From contig DIXD01000033.1 of the NCBI GenBank assembly GCA_002435985.1, positions 1 through 51,083 of the forward strand: a stretch of DNA of 51,083 nucleotides. The letters are read 5' to 3'. Made by a program: the position numbers and the translations under genes. Each line of letters starts with the position of its first letter. Position 1 is the first letter of the stretch. The notes beneath the pieces were generated by a model. It searched no databases. It was not told the origin of the DNA and was given only the letters and a program-made list of their open reading frames with translations. Shown here piece after piece: positions 1 to 7,152 of the stretch. The stretch comes from Spirochaetaceae bacterium UBA6089 (GTDB lineage: Bacteria; Spirochaetota; Spirochaetia; Treponematales; Rectinemataceae).

Positions 1-118
1 TGCAATGCGCTTCTGCCTGAGTTGCACAATCATCGACATCGAAGCACATCGAAAAAAAGACGCACGGGATCAAAAGACCGGTGCCGCTCGAACATGAGTA
101 GTGAGAAGGACTGTAAGG
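1..118. other. Leader stretch before rimP, no gene supported
   Basis: Two of the three forward frames are open from the window edge. One stops at 95-97 and the other at 124-126, so the 3' end of an upstream gene could lie here, but the translations are short and I do not recognise either. I see no convincing promoter or terminator. The last bases (AGAAGGA at 103-109) are the rimP ribosome binding site. Confidence 0.3.
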
Positions 119-580
119 ATGAATGACGAGGAGTTAGAAAAAGAGATCGACGAGACATTGAAGACCATAGGACTCGATCTTTTGGAATTTTCAGTGTCGC
201 ACCACAAGGGAAGCTCACACATAAAGGCTGTCGTTTACAGCAAAGAGGGAACAGGCACCGATGAGTGCGCAAGAGCACACCGCCTCATTCTTCCACGCGT
301 CCAGATGCAGCTCGGTGTCCAGGATCCCTATATCGAGGTGTACAGTCCAGGAATCGATAGAATCATCCGCACTGCCCGAGAATGGCAAATCTTCACGGGT
401 CGCCGTGTATTGTTCCTCACCGCCGAGAGATCAGACTGGCGCAGGGGCCGCATTGTACATTTTGAAAATGGTATCGTTCAGATCGATACTGATGGTGCTG
501 TATCGAATATTCCCATCGCTTCGATTGTAAAGGCGAAGCTCGATTCATCATATGAGGGAGAGAACGCGCATGGCATCTGA
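119..580 (+). CDS. rimP: Ribosome maturation factor RimP
   Basis: RimP helps assemble the 30S ribosomal subunit. The 153-residue product has the family's length and its hallmark motif near the middle (YIEVYSPGIDR), followed by a small beta-rich C-terminal domain. An in-frame GTG lies at 101. I chose ATG 119 because AGAAGGA at 103-109 sits 9 bases before it and overlaps the GTG reading. The gene opens the translation operon and its stop overlaps the nusA start by 11 bases, so the two are probably translationally coupled. The rimP-nusA-infB order is conserved across bacteria and strongly supports the call. Confidence 0.93.
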   Translation: MNDEELEKEIDETLKTIGLDLLEFSVSHHKGSSHIKAVVYSKEGTGTDECARAHRLILPRVQMQLGVQDPYIEVYSPGIDRIIRTAREWQIFTGRRVLFLTAERSDWRRGRIVHFENGIVQIDTDGAVSNIPIASIVKAKLDSSYEGENAHGI

Positions 581-2003
581 AATGGCAGAAGCAATCCGAC
601 AGCTTATCTCCGAGAAAGGGATCCCGGAGGACCTCATTGTCAAAACGCTCGAAGACTCGCTTCTTGCAGCGTATAAAAAGAAGTTTGGCACCTCCGAAAA
701 TGCAGTGATCCGATTCAAAGAGAACTATGAAGGTATCGAAATCTATGCAAAGAAGACCATTGTCGCTGATGATGATTTCGAGGATGAAGTTTTAGAGATT
801 CCTCTCGAGGAAGCCAGAAAGCTCGCCGAAGAGGCGGAGATAGGAGATATCCTCGAAATTCCGATTGATCCATCGGAATTCGATTTTCAGTCGGTGATGC
901 TCGCGAAACAGACAGCTCGCCAAAGCCTGCGCGATATCTCCCGCGACACACTATATGCCGAGTTCAAGACCAAAGTCGGAGAAATTGTTATCGGCTACTT
1001 CCAAAGAGAGAGAAATGGGACGATATTCGTCGATTTGGGAAAGGTGGAAGGGGTTTTCCCTCACAAATACCAGTCACCCCGCGAGACATACCACATAGGC
1101 GATCGTATTAAAGCGCTCATCGTAGAAGTGGAGAAAACCAAAACCGGATTTCAGGTTGTGCTTTCAAGGACGCACGCAGAGTTTGTCCGAAAGCTTTTGG
1201 AGCTTGAAATACCGGAGATCTACGACAAGACGATCGAGATATTCAAGATTGTTCGAGAACCTGGCTACAGGACAAAGGTTGCTGTTTATACAAAGCGTAC
1301 CGACATCGATCCTGTCGGAGCCTGTGTGGGGCCGAAGGGGATGCGGAGTCAGCTCATAAGTCAAGAGCTCGAAGGAGAGAAGATCGACTTCATCCGTTAT
1401 GAAATCAATCCGAAGGCGTTCATACAGAATGCCCTTGCTCCGGCACAGATAAAAGAAGTATATATACTGGACGAAGCCAGGCACATGGCCTTGGCAGTCG
1501 TCGATGAGCATGAGCTTTCCATCGCAATCGGAAAGTCTGGTCAAAACGTCAAGTTGGCCAATCGACTATGTGATTGGAATATCGACGTTATGACTGAAGA
1601 ACAGTACTTGCAGGATTCCAGAAATTTGGAGCTCAAGAAAGCTGCAGACAGCCTTTTCTCTACTGCAGAAGAACAGGGAGAAGAATTGCTCGTCAAAGAT
1701 ATGCCAGGCATAAAGCCCGAGTGGATCGCAGCCCTGGAGGCTTCCGGCATTCGGTCGGTAGAACAATTCTTGGAGCTTGATAAGAGTGAGATTTCGCAGC
1801 GGGCTTCTCTTTCTTCCGAGGATGTCGAGGCAATTCGCGGCATTATCGAGGAGAATGTTGAAATTGTGCAGGAAGAGATCGAAGAGGAGCCGGAGTCCTA
1901 CACATGTCCAGAATGTGGTGCTTCCGTTACCCCAGACATGGATCATTGCCCATCCTGTGGAGTGGCATTGAGTTTTGAAGTCGACGAAAGACAGGCTGAA
2001 TAA
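570..2003 (+). CDS. nusA: Transcription termination/antitermination factor NusA, with C-terminal zinc ribbon
   Basis: NusA binds RNA polymerase and nascent RNA and modulates pausing, termination and antitermination. The 477-residue protein shows the N-terminal polymerase-binding domain (about 1-125), an S1 domain (about 130-195), and two KH domains containing the paired GxxG turns VGPKGM and IGKSGQ. A helix-hairpin-helix-like segment (LPGIKPEW-type, about 375-430) follows, then an acidic linker. The last 36 residues hold two CxxC pairs (C446, C449, C460, C463), which look like a small zinc ribbon that E. coli NusA lacks. ATG 570 is preferred over the in-frame ATG 552 because GAGGGAGAG (554-562) lies at the right distance and the residues MASEMAEAIRQL fit the family N-terminus. 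It sits between rimP and infB. Confidence 0.96.
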   Translation: MASEMAEAIRQLISEKGIPEDLIVKTLEDSLLAAYKKKFGTSENAVIRFKENYEGIEIYAKKTIVADDDFEDEVLEIPLEEARKLAEEAEIGDILEIPIDPSEFDFQSVMLAKQTARQSLRDISRDTLYAEFKTKVGEIVIGYFQRERNGTIFVDLGKVEGVFPHKYQSPRETYHIGDRIKALIVEVEKTKTGFQVVLSRTHAEFVRKLLELEIPEIYDKTIEIFKIVREPGYRTKVAVYTKRTDIDPVGACVGPKGMRSQLISQELEGEKIDFIRYEINPKAFIQNALAPAQIKEVYILDEARHMALAVVDEHELSIAIGKSGQNVKLANRLCDWNIDVMTEEQYLQDSRNLELKKAADSLFSTAEEQGEELLVKDMPGIKPEWIAALEASGIRSVEQFLELDKSEISQRASLSSEDVEAIRGIIEENVEIVQEEIEEEPESYTCPECGASVTPDMDHCPSCGVALSFEVDERQAE

Positions 2004-2012
2004 AGGAAAGCT

Positions 2013-4805
2013 ATGACAGAGAGCAGCGATAAAGACTCGAAGAAAGTCCATTTGATCAAGCAGACAAAACCAACTCCCGAACAGCCCAAGGAACAGGCAA
2101 CACAGGTTTCGCCTGATCAGGGCGGTGAGAAGAAAAAGGTCGTTGTCATCGTTAAGAAAAAAGTCGTCACCGCAAAAAAGATCCAAGCAAAGGCAGTGGA
2201 GGGCGGTACCCCGGAAGGGCAGAAAGATGAGATCAAACCGGTAGTGCCGCAATCTGTCCCTATGGAGACCCAAGTAGACAGCTCAGTAGAGACTCGTCAA
2301 ACGAACGCTCCCGTCAGTCAGCTCAAGCCAGAACGGCAGGCCGAATCTCCACCTGTGGCGCATTCAAAACCAGGCGCCGAACAAGGCGGAAGTTCCGGCA
2401 CTGTAGTGGGGCATCAGGCGCATTCCGTAACGCCCCCCCCCCGACCATCGACATCTTCGGCAATGACGCACGGTTCCTCGACGGCATCCCGTCCAAATAC
2501 ATCGTTCGGCTCTCAACGACGGTATTCTTCCGACGGCCGAGCCGGGAATTTGGCACAAGGGCGTCCTGGCCAAAGGTATGACAGAGGTGACCCTCGCTCA
2601 TCTCCTGGTGCCATAGCGGGAAGGGCATACGGTACGCAGACCGGAAGAGACTATTCTTCCGGCCAGGGACGTCCAGGCTCGACAAGCCCATCTCAGTACA
2701 ATCGCGGACCCCATCCGGTTGGAGGCTCTCAATATCCAGGTAGCGGCGGAGCTGTCGGGAAAACCGGCTACTCCCCCGGAAGGCCTGGGCAACCTGTGGG
2801 TTCTCGGCCTGGCGGTCAAGGTGGCTCGAGAGTGGGCGTCGGCGGAGGATATGGATCTCGCCAGACACCCGTTCCCGCTCCCGAGAGCGGTAAGACTTCT
2901 TCTCGGAGAGTCACGACGAAGAAAAAAGGGACTTTCGGCAAAAGGGAAGAAGAGCTCGAACTCGAAAAGCAGATTCAGCTCAAAAAAAAGGCGGAAGCCA
3001 AGTTGGCCGCGGTCCCGAAATCCATCGATATTATGGAGAATATCAGCATTTCTGAGCTTGCAAAGAAAATGAATCTGAAACCCGCCGATTTGATCAGTAA
3101 ACTGATGTCTCTTGGTGTGATGGCTACCATCAATCAGAGGATCGACGCTGATACTGCGGCCATCTTGGCGGCAGAATACGGCTGCGAGGTCAAGGTCGTA
3201 AGTCTCTACGACGAGACTGTCATAGAGAAGTCCACCGACAGGCCTGAAGAACTGAAACCGCGTCCTCCGATTGTCACCGTCATGGGGCATGTAGACCACG
3301 GCAAGACCAAGCTCCTCGACGCAATCCGAAAGACAGACGTCGTGTCCCAGGAATTCGGCGGCATAACACAACATATCGGCGCATATATGGTGGATACGCC
3401 TCACGGGAAGATATCTTTTCTGGACACGCCGGGCCACGCGGCCTTCACCAAGATGCGTGCACGGGGTGCCAACATTACTGACATCGTCATTCTGGTCGTC
3501 TCTGCGGTTGAGGGCGTCATGGCCCAGACAAAGGAGGCGATCGACCATGCGAAGGCCGCGAATGTACCTATCATTGTCGCTGTGAACAAGATCGATTTAC
3601 CCGATGCCAATCCGGATAGAGTGAAGACGCAGCTCTCTGATCTCGGCCTCGTTCCCGAAGACTGGGGCGGCACGACGCAGTTCGTTCTGGTGTCGGCTCT
3701 TCAGAAAAAAGGTATCCCGGAGCTCTTCGATGCGATATTGTTGCAGGCCGAGATGCTCGACTTGAAGGCGAATTTCGACAGATTCGCAGAAGGCAAGGTG
3801 GTTGAATCACGCATCGATCAAGGACGCGGTATCGTCTCCACCATAATAGTTCTGAAAGGGACCTTACACATTGGCGATCCTTTTGTTGCTGGCATCTTCC
3901 CGGGCAAAGTCAGGGCTATCTTCGACGACAAGGGACAGCGGTTGGAAGTGGCGACGCCTTCCATGCCGGTGGAGGTTCTCGGTTTCGAAGGTATGCCTGA
4001 AGCAGGAGACCCCTTCGAGGTGGTCGAGGATGAAAAGTTTGCACGCCAGATTTCGGCCAAACGACAAGAGCTCAAAAAGTATGAAGAGGGAAGGAATGTC
4101 AAGAAAGTCACCCTCGACAATCTCTACGAGACGATAAGCCAGGGTGAAATCAAAGAACTCAAGGTCGTCATCAAAGGCGACGTGCAGGGCAGCGTCGAGG
4201 CGCTCAAAGGCATGCTCGAAAAACTTTCTACAAAAGAAGTGCATCTCAGCGTCATAAGGGCAGCCGCCGGAGCTATCACCGAGGACGATGTTATGATGGC
4301 TTCTGCATCGAATGCAATCATCATCGGCTTCAACGTCAGGCCGACTCCTTCTGCGAAACAGCTCGCCGAGCGAGAAAAGGTCGATATCCGTAAGTACAAT
4401 ATCATCTATCGCGCTCAGGAGGAGATCAAACTGGCAATGGAGGGCCTCCTCGCCCCAGAACTCAAGGAACAGGAGGTCGGCAAGGCCGAGGTTCGCTCTA
4501 TTTTCAGGGTGCCCAAGGTCGGCATCGTCGCAGGCTGCTTCGTGTCTGATGGCTTGGTCAAGCGGAATTGTCAGGTACGCGTCATTCGCGACAACATCGA
4601 AATCTTCCAAGGCAATTTGACTTCTCTCAAGCGCTTCAAGGATGATGTGAAAGAGGTTGCAGCAGGATATGAATGCGGGGTCGGCATCGAAAACTGCAAT
4701 GACCTACAAGAGGGAGACACCCTCGAGTTCTACGAGATGGTCAAAGTGGCTCGCACCCTCGACTCAGGAGGTGCCAATGAATCAGATACGAAAACGTCGT
4801 CTTGA
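2013..4805 (+). CDS. infB: Translation initiation factor IF-2
   Basis: IF-2 is the GTPase that brings fMet-tRNA to the 30S subunit and promotes subunit joining. At 930 residues it is in the long class. Residues 1-300 are a low-complexity extension, first Lys/Val/Glu-rich and then Gly/Ser/Pro/Arg/Tyr-rich, followed by a coiled-coil KR/E segment and the IF2N domain (about 340-395). The GTPase motifs are intact: GHVDHGKT (425-432), DTPGH (471-475), NKID (525-528) and SALQ. Domains II-IV follow. The start has AAGGAAAG just upstream. The 3' end overlaps rbfA by 29 bases. A run of ten C lies at 2433-2442 in the low-complexity part. Confidence 0.97.
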   Translation: MTESSDKDSKKVHLIKQTKPTPEQPKEQATQVSPDQGGEKKKVVVIVKKKVVTAKKIQAKAVEGGTPEGQKDEIKPVVPQSVPMETQVDSSVETRQTNAPVSQLKPERQAESPPVAHSKPGAEQGGSSGTVVGHQAHSVTPPPRPSTSSAMTHGSSTASRPNTSFGSQRRYSSDGRAGNLAQGRPGQRYDRGDPRSSPGAIAGRAYGTQTGRDYSSGQGRPGSTSPSQYNRGPHPVGGSQYPGSGGAVGKTGYSPGRPGQPVGSRPGGQGGSRVGVGGGYGSRQTPVPAPESGKTSSRRVTTKKKGTFGKREEELELEKQIQLKKKAEAKLAAVPKSIDIMENISISELAKKMNLKPADLISKLMSLGVMATINQRIDADTAAILAAEYGCEVKVVSLYDETVIEKSTDRPEELKPRPPIVTVMGHVDHGKTKLLDAIRKTDVVSQEFGGITQHIGAYMVDTPHGKISFLDTPGHAAFTKMRARGANITDIVILVVSAVEGVMAQTKEAIDHAKAANVPIIVAVNKIDLPDANPDRVKTQLSDLGLVPEDWGGTTQFVLVSALQKKGIPELFDAILLQAEMLDLKANFDRFAEGKVVESRIDQGRGIVSTIIVLKGTLHIGDPFVAGIFPGKVRAIFDDKGQRLEVATPSMPVEVLGFEGMPEAGDPFEVVEDEKFARQISAKRQELKKYEEGRNVKKVTLDNLYETISQGEIKELKVVIKGDVQGSVEALKGMLEKLSTKEVHLSVIRAAAGAITEDDVMMASASNAIIIGFNVRPTPSAKQLAEREKVDIRKYNIIYRAQEEIKLAMEGLLAPELKEQEVGKAEVRSIFRVPKVGIVAGCFVSDGLVKRNCQVRVIRDNIEIFQGNLTSLKRFKDDVKEVAAGYECGVGIENCNDLQEGDTLEFYEMVKVARTLDSGGANESDTKTSS
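2433..2442. repeat. Homopolymer C10 tract inside infB
   Basis: Ten consecutive C residues encode Pro codons and the first base of the next Arg codon (T-P-P-P-R) in the disordered N-terminal part of IF-2. Runs this long are prone to polymerase slippage. Any single-base change would frameshift infB upstream of its GTPase domain. Confidence 0.95.
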
Positions 4806-5127
4806 AGAGTTGATCCGTGAAGAGATTTCGCGGATGATAACGTTTGGAGAAATAAAGGATCCTCGGGTAAGCACCTTTCTTTCAATTACGAGAGTCGAAG
4901 CTGCGCAAGACGGGTCGCATGCACGGGTCTGGGTCAGCAGCCTCGATGACAGCGAAGTTTCAATCGATGCCGCTATCGCAGGTCTTACGCATGCGGCCGG
5001 CTTCATTCAAGCTCTTCTTGCCCGGCGTGTTCGGTTGCGACTCACTCCTGTACTCACCTTTGTGCCTGATCGTGGCATTAAAGAAGAATTCGAGATCACA
5101 GAAAAACTAAAGGGCCTTCTCAAGTAA
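4777..5127 (+). CDS. rbfA: Ribosome-binding factor A
   Basis: RbfA is a small KH-fold protein needed for late 16S rRNA 5'-end maturation and growth at low temperature. The product is 116 residues. It begins MNQIRKRRLEELIREEISRM and contains the family's IKDPRV segment, followed by SITRVEAAQDGSHARVWV. I chose ATG 4777 because CAGGAGGTG (4765-4773) precedes it; the open frame extends further upstream, but only inside infB. It overlaps the infB 3' end by 29 bases and its stop shares one base with the truB start (TAATG), so translation is tightly coupled. Confidence 0.94.
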   Translation: MNQIRKRRLEELIREEISRMITFGEIKDPRVSTFLSITRVEAAQDGSHARVWVSSLDDSEVSIDAAIAGLTHAAGFIQALLARRVRLRLTPVLTFVPDRGIKEEFEITEKLKGLLK

Positions 5128-6029
5128 TGCTGGACGACGGTTTTTTCCTTGTCGATAAACCTGTAGGTCCTACCTCGAATAGAGTCCTACAGGATATCAA
5201 GCGACGACTGATAGGCCCTTCCTTTACTCGAGGGCATAAATTTGGACACACAGGGACCTTGGATTCGTTTGCATCTGGTCTTCTCATTGTGCTGGTCGGT
5301 AAACTCACGCGGCTCACCCCTTGGTTTATGGGGCAAGCAAAAGAGTATGAAGCAGTAGTTAGGTTTGGAGAAGAGACTGATACGCTCGACCCCTTAGGCA
5401 GGGTTATTGCGACTGCCGCTGTGCCGTCGCTGAGCCTGCTTCAAGATGTTCTGCCGCAGTTTCGTGGAAGACTTTTGCAAACCCCACCTTCCTACAGCGC
5501 GGTGCATGTCGGAGGTAAGCGCTCGTATGAGATTGCAAAGAGCGGGGAAATCCCCGATCTTGCTCCTCGTTCCGTCTCAATCGAGATGCTTGAACTACTC
5601 AGTTTCGAGGGCGTCGAAGCGAGGTTCAGCGTCAGGTGTTCGTCTGGGACCTACATTCGCTCGCTCGCAAGGGACATCGGGCTTGCCTGCAGCTCGAGGG
5701 CATTTGTGCAGTCGCTCAGAAGAACACGCATAGGAACATTCGATGTGTCTGCCGCATGTTCTCCCCAAGACTGCGCAGCCACCACACTCTACGCATTTAC
5801 TCCCGACAAGGCGCACGATATCGGCCTTGGTGCCGGCTTGTTGTCGAGGGAGTTTTCTGTCCGGTTTCAGCATGGTTGCGTCCTACCTCTGAATGCCATC
5901 GAGCTACTGTACGATGGCGCCTCTGTCGCCGCACTTTTTGCTGAGGGCGACGGATTCATCGGCCTTGTCGAAAAGCACGGAGATAACTGGTGTCCAATCG
6001 TGGTGGCGCTGAAGGAGTTGCAGCAATGA
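5127..6029 (+). CDS. truB: tRNA pseudouridine(55) synthase TruB
   Basis: TruB converts U55 in the T-loop of tRNAs to pseudouridine and also acts as a tRNA-folding chaperone. The 300-residue protein carries the catalytic motif HTGTLDSFASG with the nucleophile D46, the substrate-binding segment TPPSYSAVHVGGKRSYE, and the motif CSSGTYIRSLARDIG. The C-terminal 70 residues are weakly conserved, as usual, and would hold the PUA-like region. The start overlaps the rbfA stop by one base. Its stop overlaps the ribF start as ATGA. Confidence 0.96.
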   Translation: MLDDGFFLVDKPVGPTSNRVLQDIKRRLIGPSFTRGHKFGHTGTLDSFASGLLIVLVGKLTRLTPWFMGQAKEYEAVVRFGEETDTLDPLGRVIATAAVPSLSLLQDVLPQFRGRLLQTPPSYSAVHVGGKRSYEIAKSGEIPDLAPRSVSIEMLELLSFEGVEARFSVRCSSGTYIRSLARDIGLACSSRAFVQSLRRTRIGTFDVSAACSPQDCAATTLYAFTPDKAHDIGLGAGLLSREFSVRFQHGCVLPLNAIELLYDGASVAALFAEGDGFIGLVEKHGDNWCPIVVALKELQQ

Positions 6030-6823
6030 GGGTGCTGACCTGGCAGGAGTTCACCAAGAGGTCATCGTCGGCGCGATTGGCTGCGACGATCGGTGTATTC
6101 GATGGGGTTCACCTTGGGCATCAGGCGCTCATAGAGACCGTCAAGCGCGAGACCCCCCTATTCCCCTGCGTCATCACCTTTCAAGAGAATCCCAAAAAAG
6201 TGCTTCATCCCTTCAGCTATCGAGGAAGTCTCTTGACGATCGAGCAAAAGCTCTCCGCAATTCAGTCTCTGGGCATCGAGTATTGCGTGCTGATTGACTT
6301 TTCTGATAATTTCGCTACACTTGCGGGGAGGGAATTCCTTGCTACGCTGTATAATGCAAATGTCCGATTTGTTGCGGTCGGCGAGAATTTTCAGTTCGGG
6401 CACAGGCTCGATACGGATGCAGCAAGGCTGGAAGTGCTCAGCAACGAGCTCGGGATGCACTCATGCATTGTAAAAAATGTCATGTACCGAGGCCATCCGG
6501 TGAGCTCGAGCAGAGTCCGCCATGCAGTGCTCGAGGGCCGGTTCAGAGAAGCCTCAGAAATGCTGGGCAGACCGTATCAGATTATCGCCCGGCGAGAGGG
6601 GAGGGACGGGTACGGCGAGCTCTTCGTGCCTGAAGATGATCTGCTCCTGCCGGCCGATGGCAAATACGAGGTGTTTGTCAAAGATGGCGATAGCGTTGAA
6701 GAGATAGAGGTGCACGTGTCTCAGCGGCACATTGTGGTAGGATTACGCATGCGATCGGAAAGAATCCGATTAGCGTTCGTTGATAAGGCAACACAGGAGA
6801 AGGAGAATTTAGTATGGCTTTGA
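6026..6823 (+). CDS. ribF: RibF-family FAD synthetase with degenerate riboflavin kinase domain
   Basis: RibF normally makes FMN and then FAD from riboflavin. The adenylyltransferase half is intact here: FDGVHLGHQ (H29, H32), FAVGENFQFGH-like core and the SSSRVRHAV signature. The product is only 265 residues, against roughly 305-320 for bifunctional enzymes. After about residue 185 the kinase half starts normally (LGRPYQIIARREG), but the GFPTAN-type kinase motif and the later NIGTRPTF and HLLDF-type segments are missing. A short beta-rich tail replaces them. I infer that flavokinase activity is reduced or lost. ATG 6026 follows GAAGGAG (6011-6017); the upstream open frame lies within truB. The 3' end overlaps rpsO by 10 bases. 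Confidence 0.85.
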   Translation: MRVLTWQEFTKRSSSARLAATIGVFDGVHLGHQALIETVKRETPLFPCVITFQENPKKVLHPFSYRGSLLTIEQKLSAIQSLGIEYCVLIDFSDNFATLAGREFLATLYNANVRFVAVGENFQFGHRLDTDAARLEVLSNELGMHSCIVKNVMYRGHPVSSSRVRHAVLEGRFREASEMLGRPYQIIARREGRDGYGELFVPEDDLLLPADGKYEVFVKDGDSVEEIEVHVSQRHIVVGLRMRSERIRLAFVDKATQEKENLVWL

Positions 6824-7083
6824 GTAAAGAAGACAAGGCCCAGTTGGTGCTCGAGTATGGCAAAGATGCAAAGAATACCGGTGCAATCGAATCGCAGATC
6901 GCACTCATCTCTGCTAGGATTGCGTATCTCACTGAGCACTTCAAGACGCACAAAAAAGACACGAACTCGAGACGCGGACTGCTTAAGCTTGTCGGTCAGC
7001 GCCGCAAGCTCCTGAAATACCTGCAGAGGACAGACCTCGAATCATATCGCGCAATCATGGAGAAACTGCAGATCCGGAAATAA
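6814..7083 (+). CDS. rpsO: 30S ribosomal protein S15
   Basis: S15 is a primary 16S rRNA-binding protein of the 30S platform. The 89-residue product has the standard length and the signature TGAIESQIALISARI ... HFKTHKKDTNSRRGLL ... KRRKLLKYL-like end (here QRRKLLKYLQR). GGAGAAGGAG at 6796-6804 is a strong ribosome binding site. The gene overlaps the end of ribF and is followed by the rpsO-pnp hairpin, as in E. coli. Confidence 0.98.
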   Translation: MALSKEDKAQLVLEYGKDAKNTGAIESQIALISARIAYLTEHFKTHKKDTNSRRGLLKLVGQRRKLLKYLQRTDLESYRAIMEKLQIRK

Positions 7084-7090
7084 TGGATAT

Positions 7091-7117
7091 TCCGCGGTGC
7101 CTTGCGTCCGCCGCGGA
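7091..7117 (+). promoter_or_regulatory. rpsO-pnp intergenic hairpin
   Basis: TCCGCGG at 7091-7097 and CCGCGGA at 7111-7117 form a perfect 7-bp GC-rich stem with a 13-base loop in the 69-base gap. No U run follows, so it is probably not a simple terminator. In E. coli the rpsO-pnp gap carries an RNase III-cleaved hairpin through which PNPase controls its own messenger. By position this stem could do the same, but that is inference. Confidence 0.6.
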
Positions 7118-7152
7118 CATAACGGATGTGTAAAATTCAGAGAAGGAATGGA

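Noticed and set aside
2323..3548. Long minus-strand frames opposite infB
   Set aside because: They overlap the certain IF-2 gene and encode low-complexity shadow sequence with no domain.
5990..6025. Upstream start of RibF
   Set aside because: It lies inside truB; GAAGGAG 8 bases before ATG 6026 decides the start.
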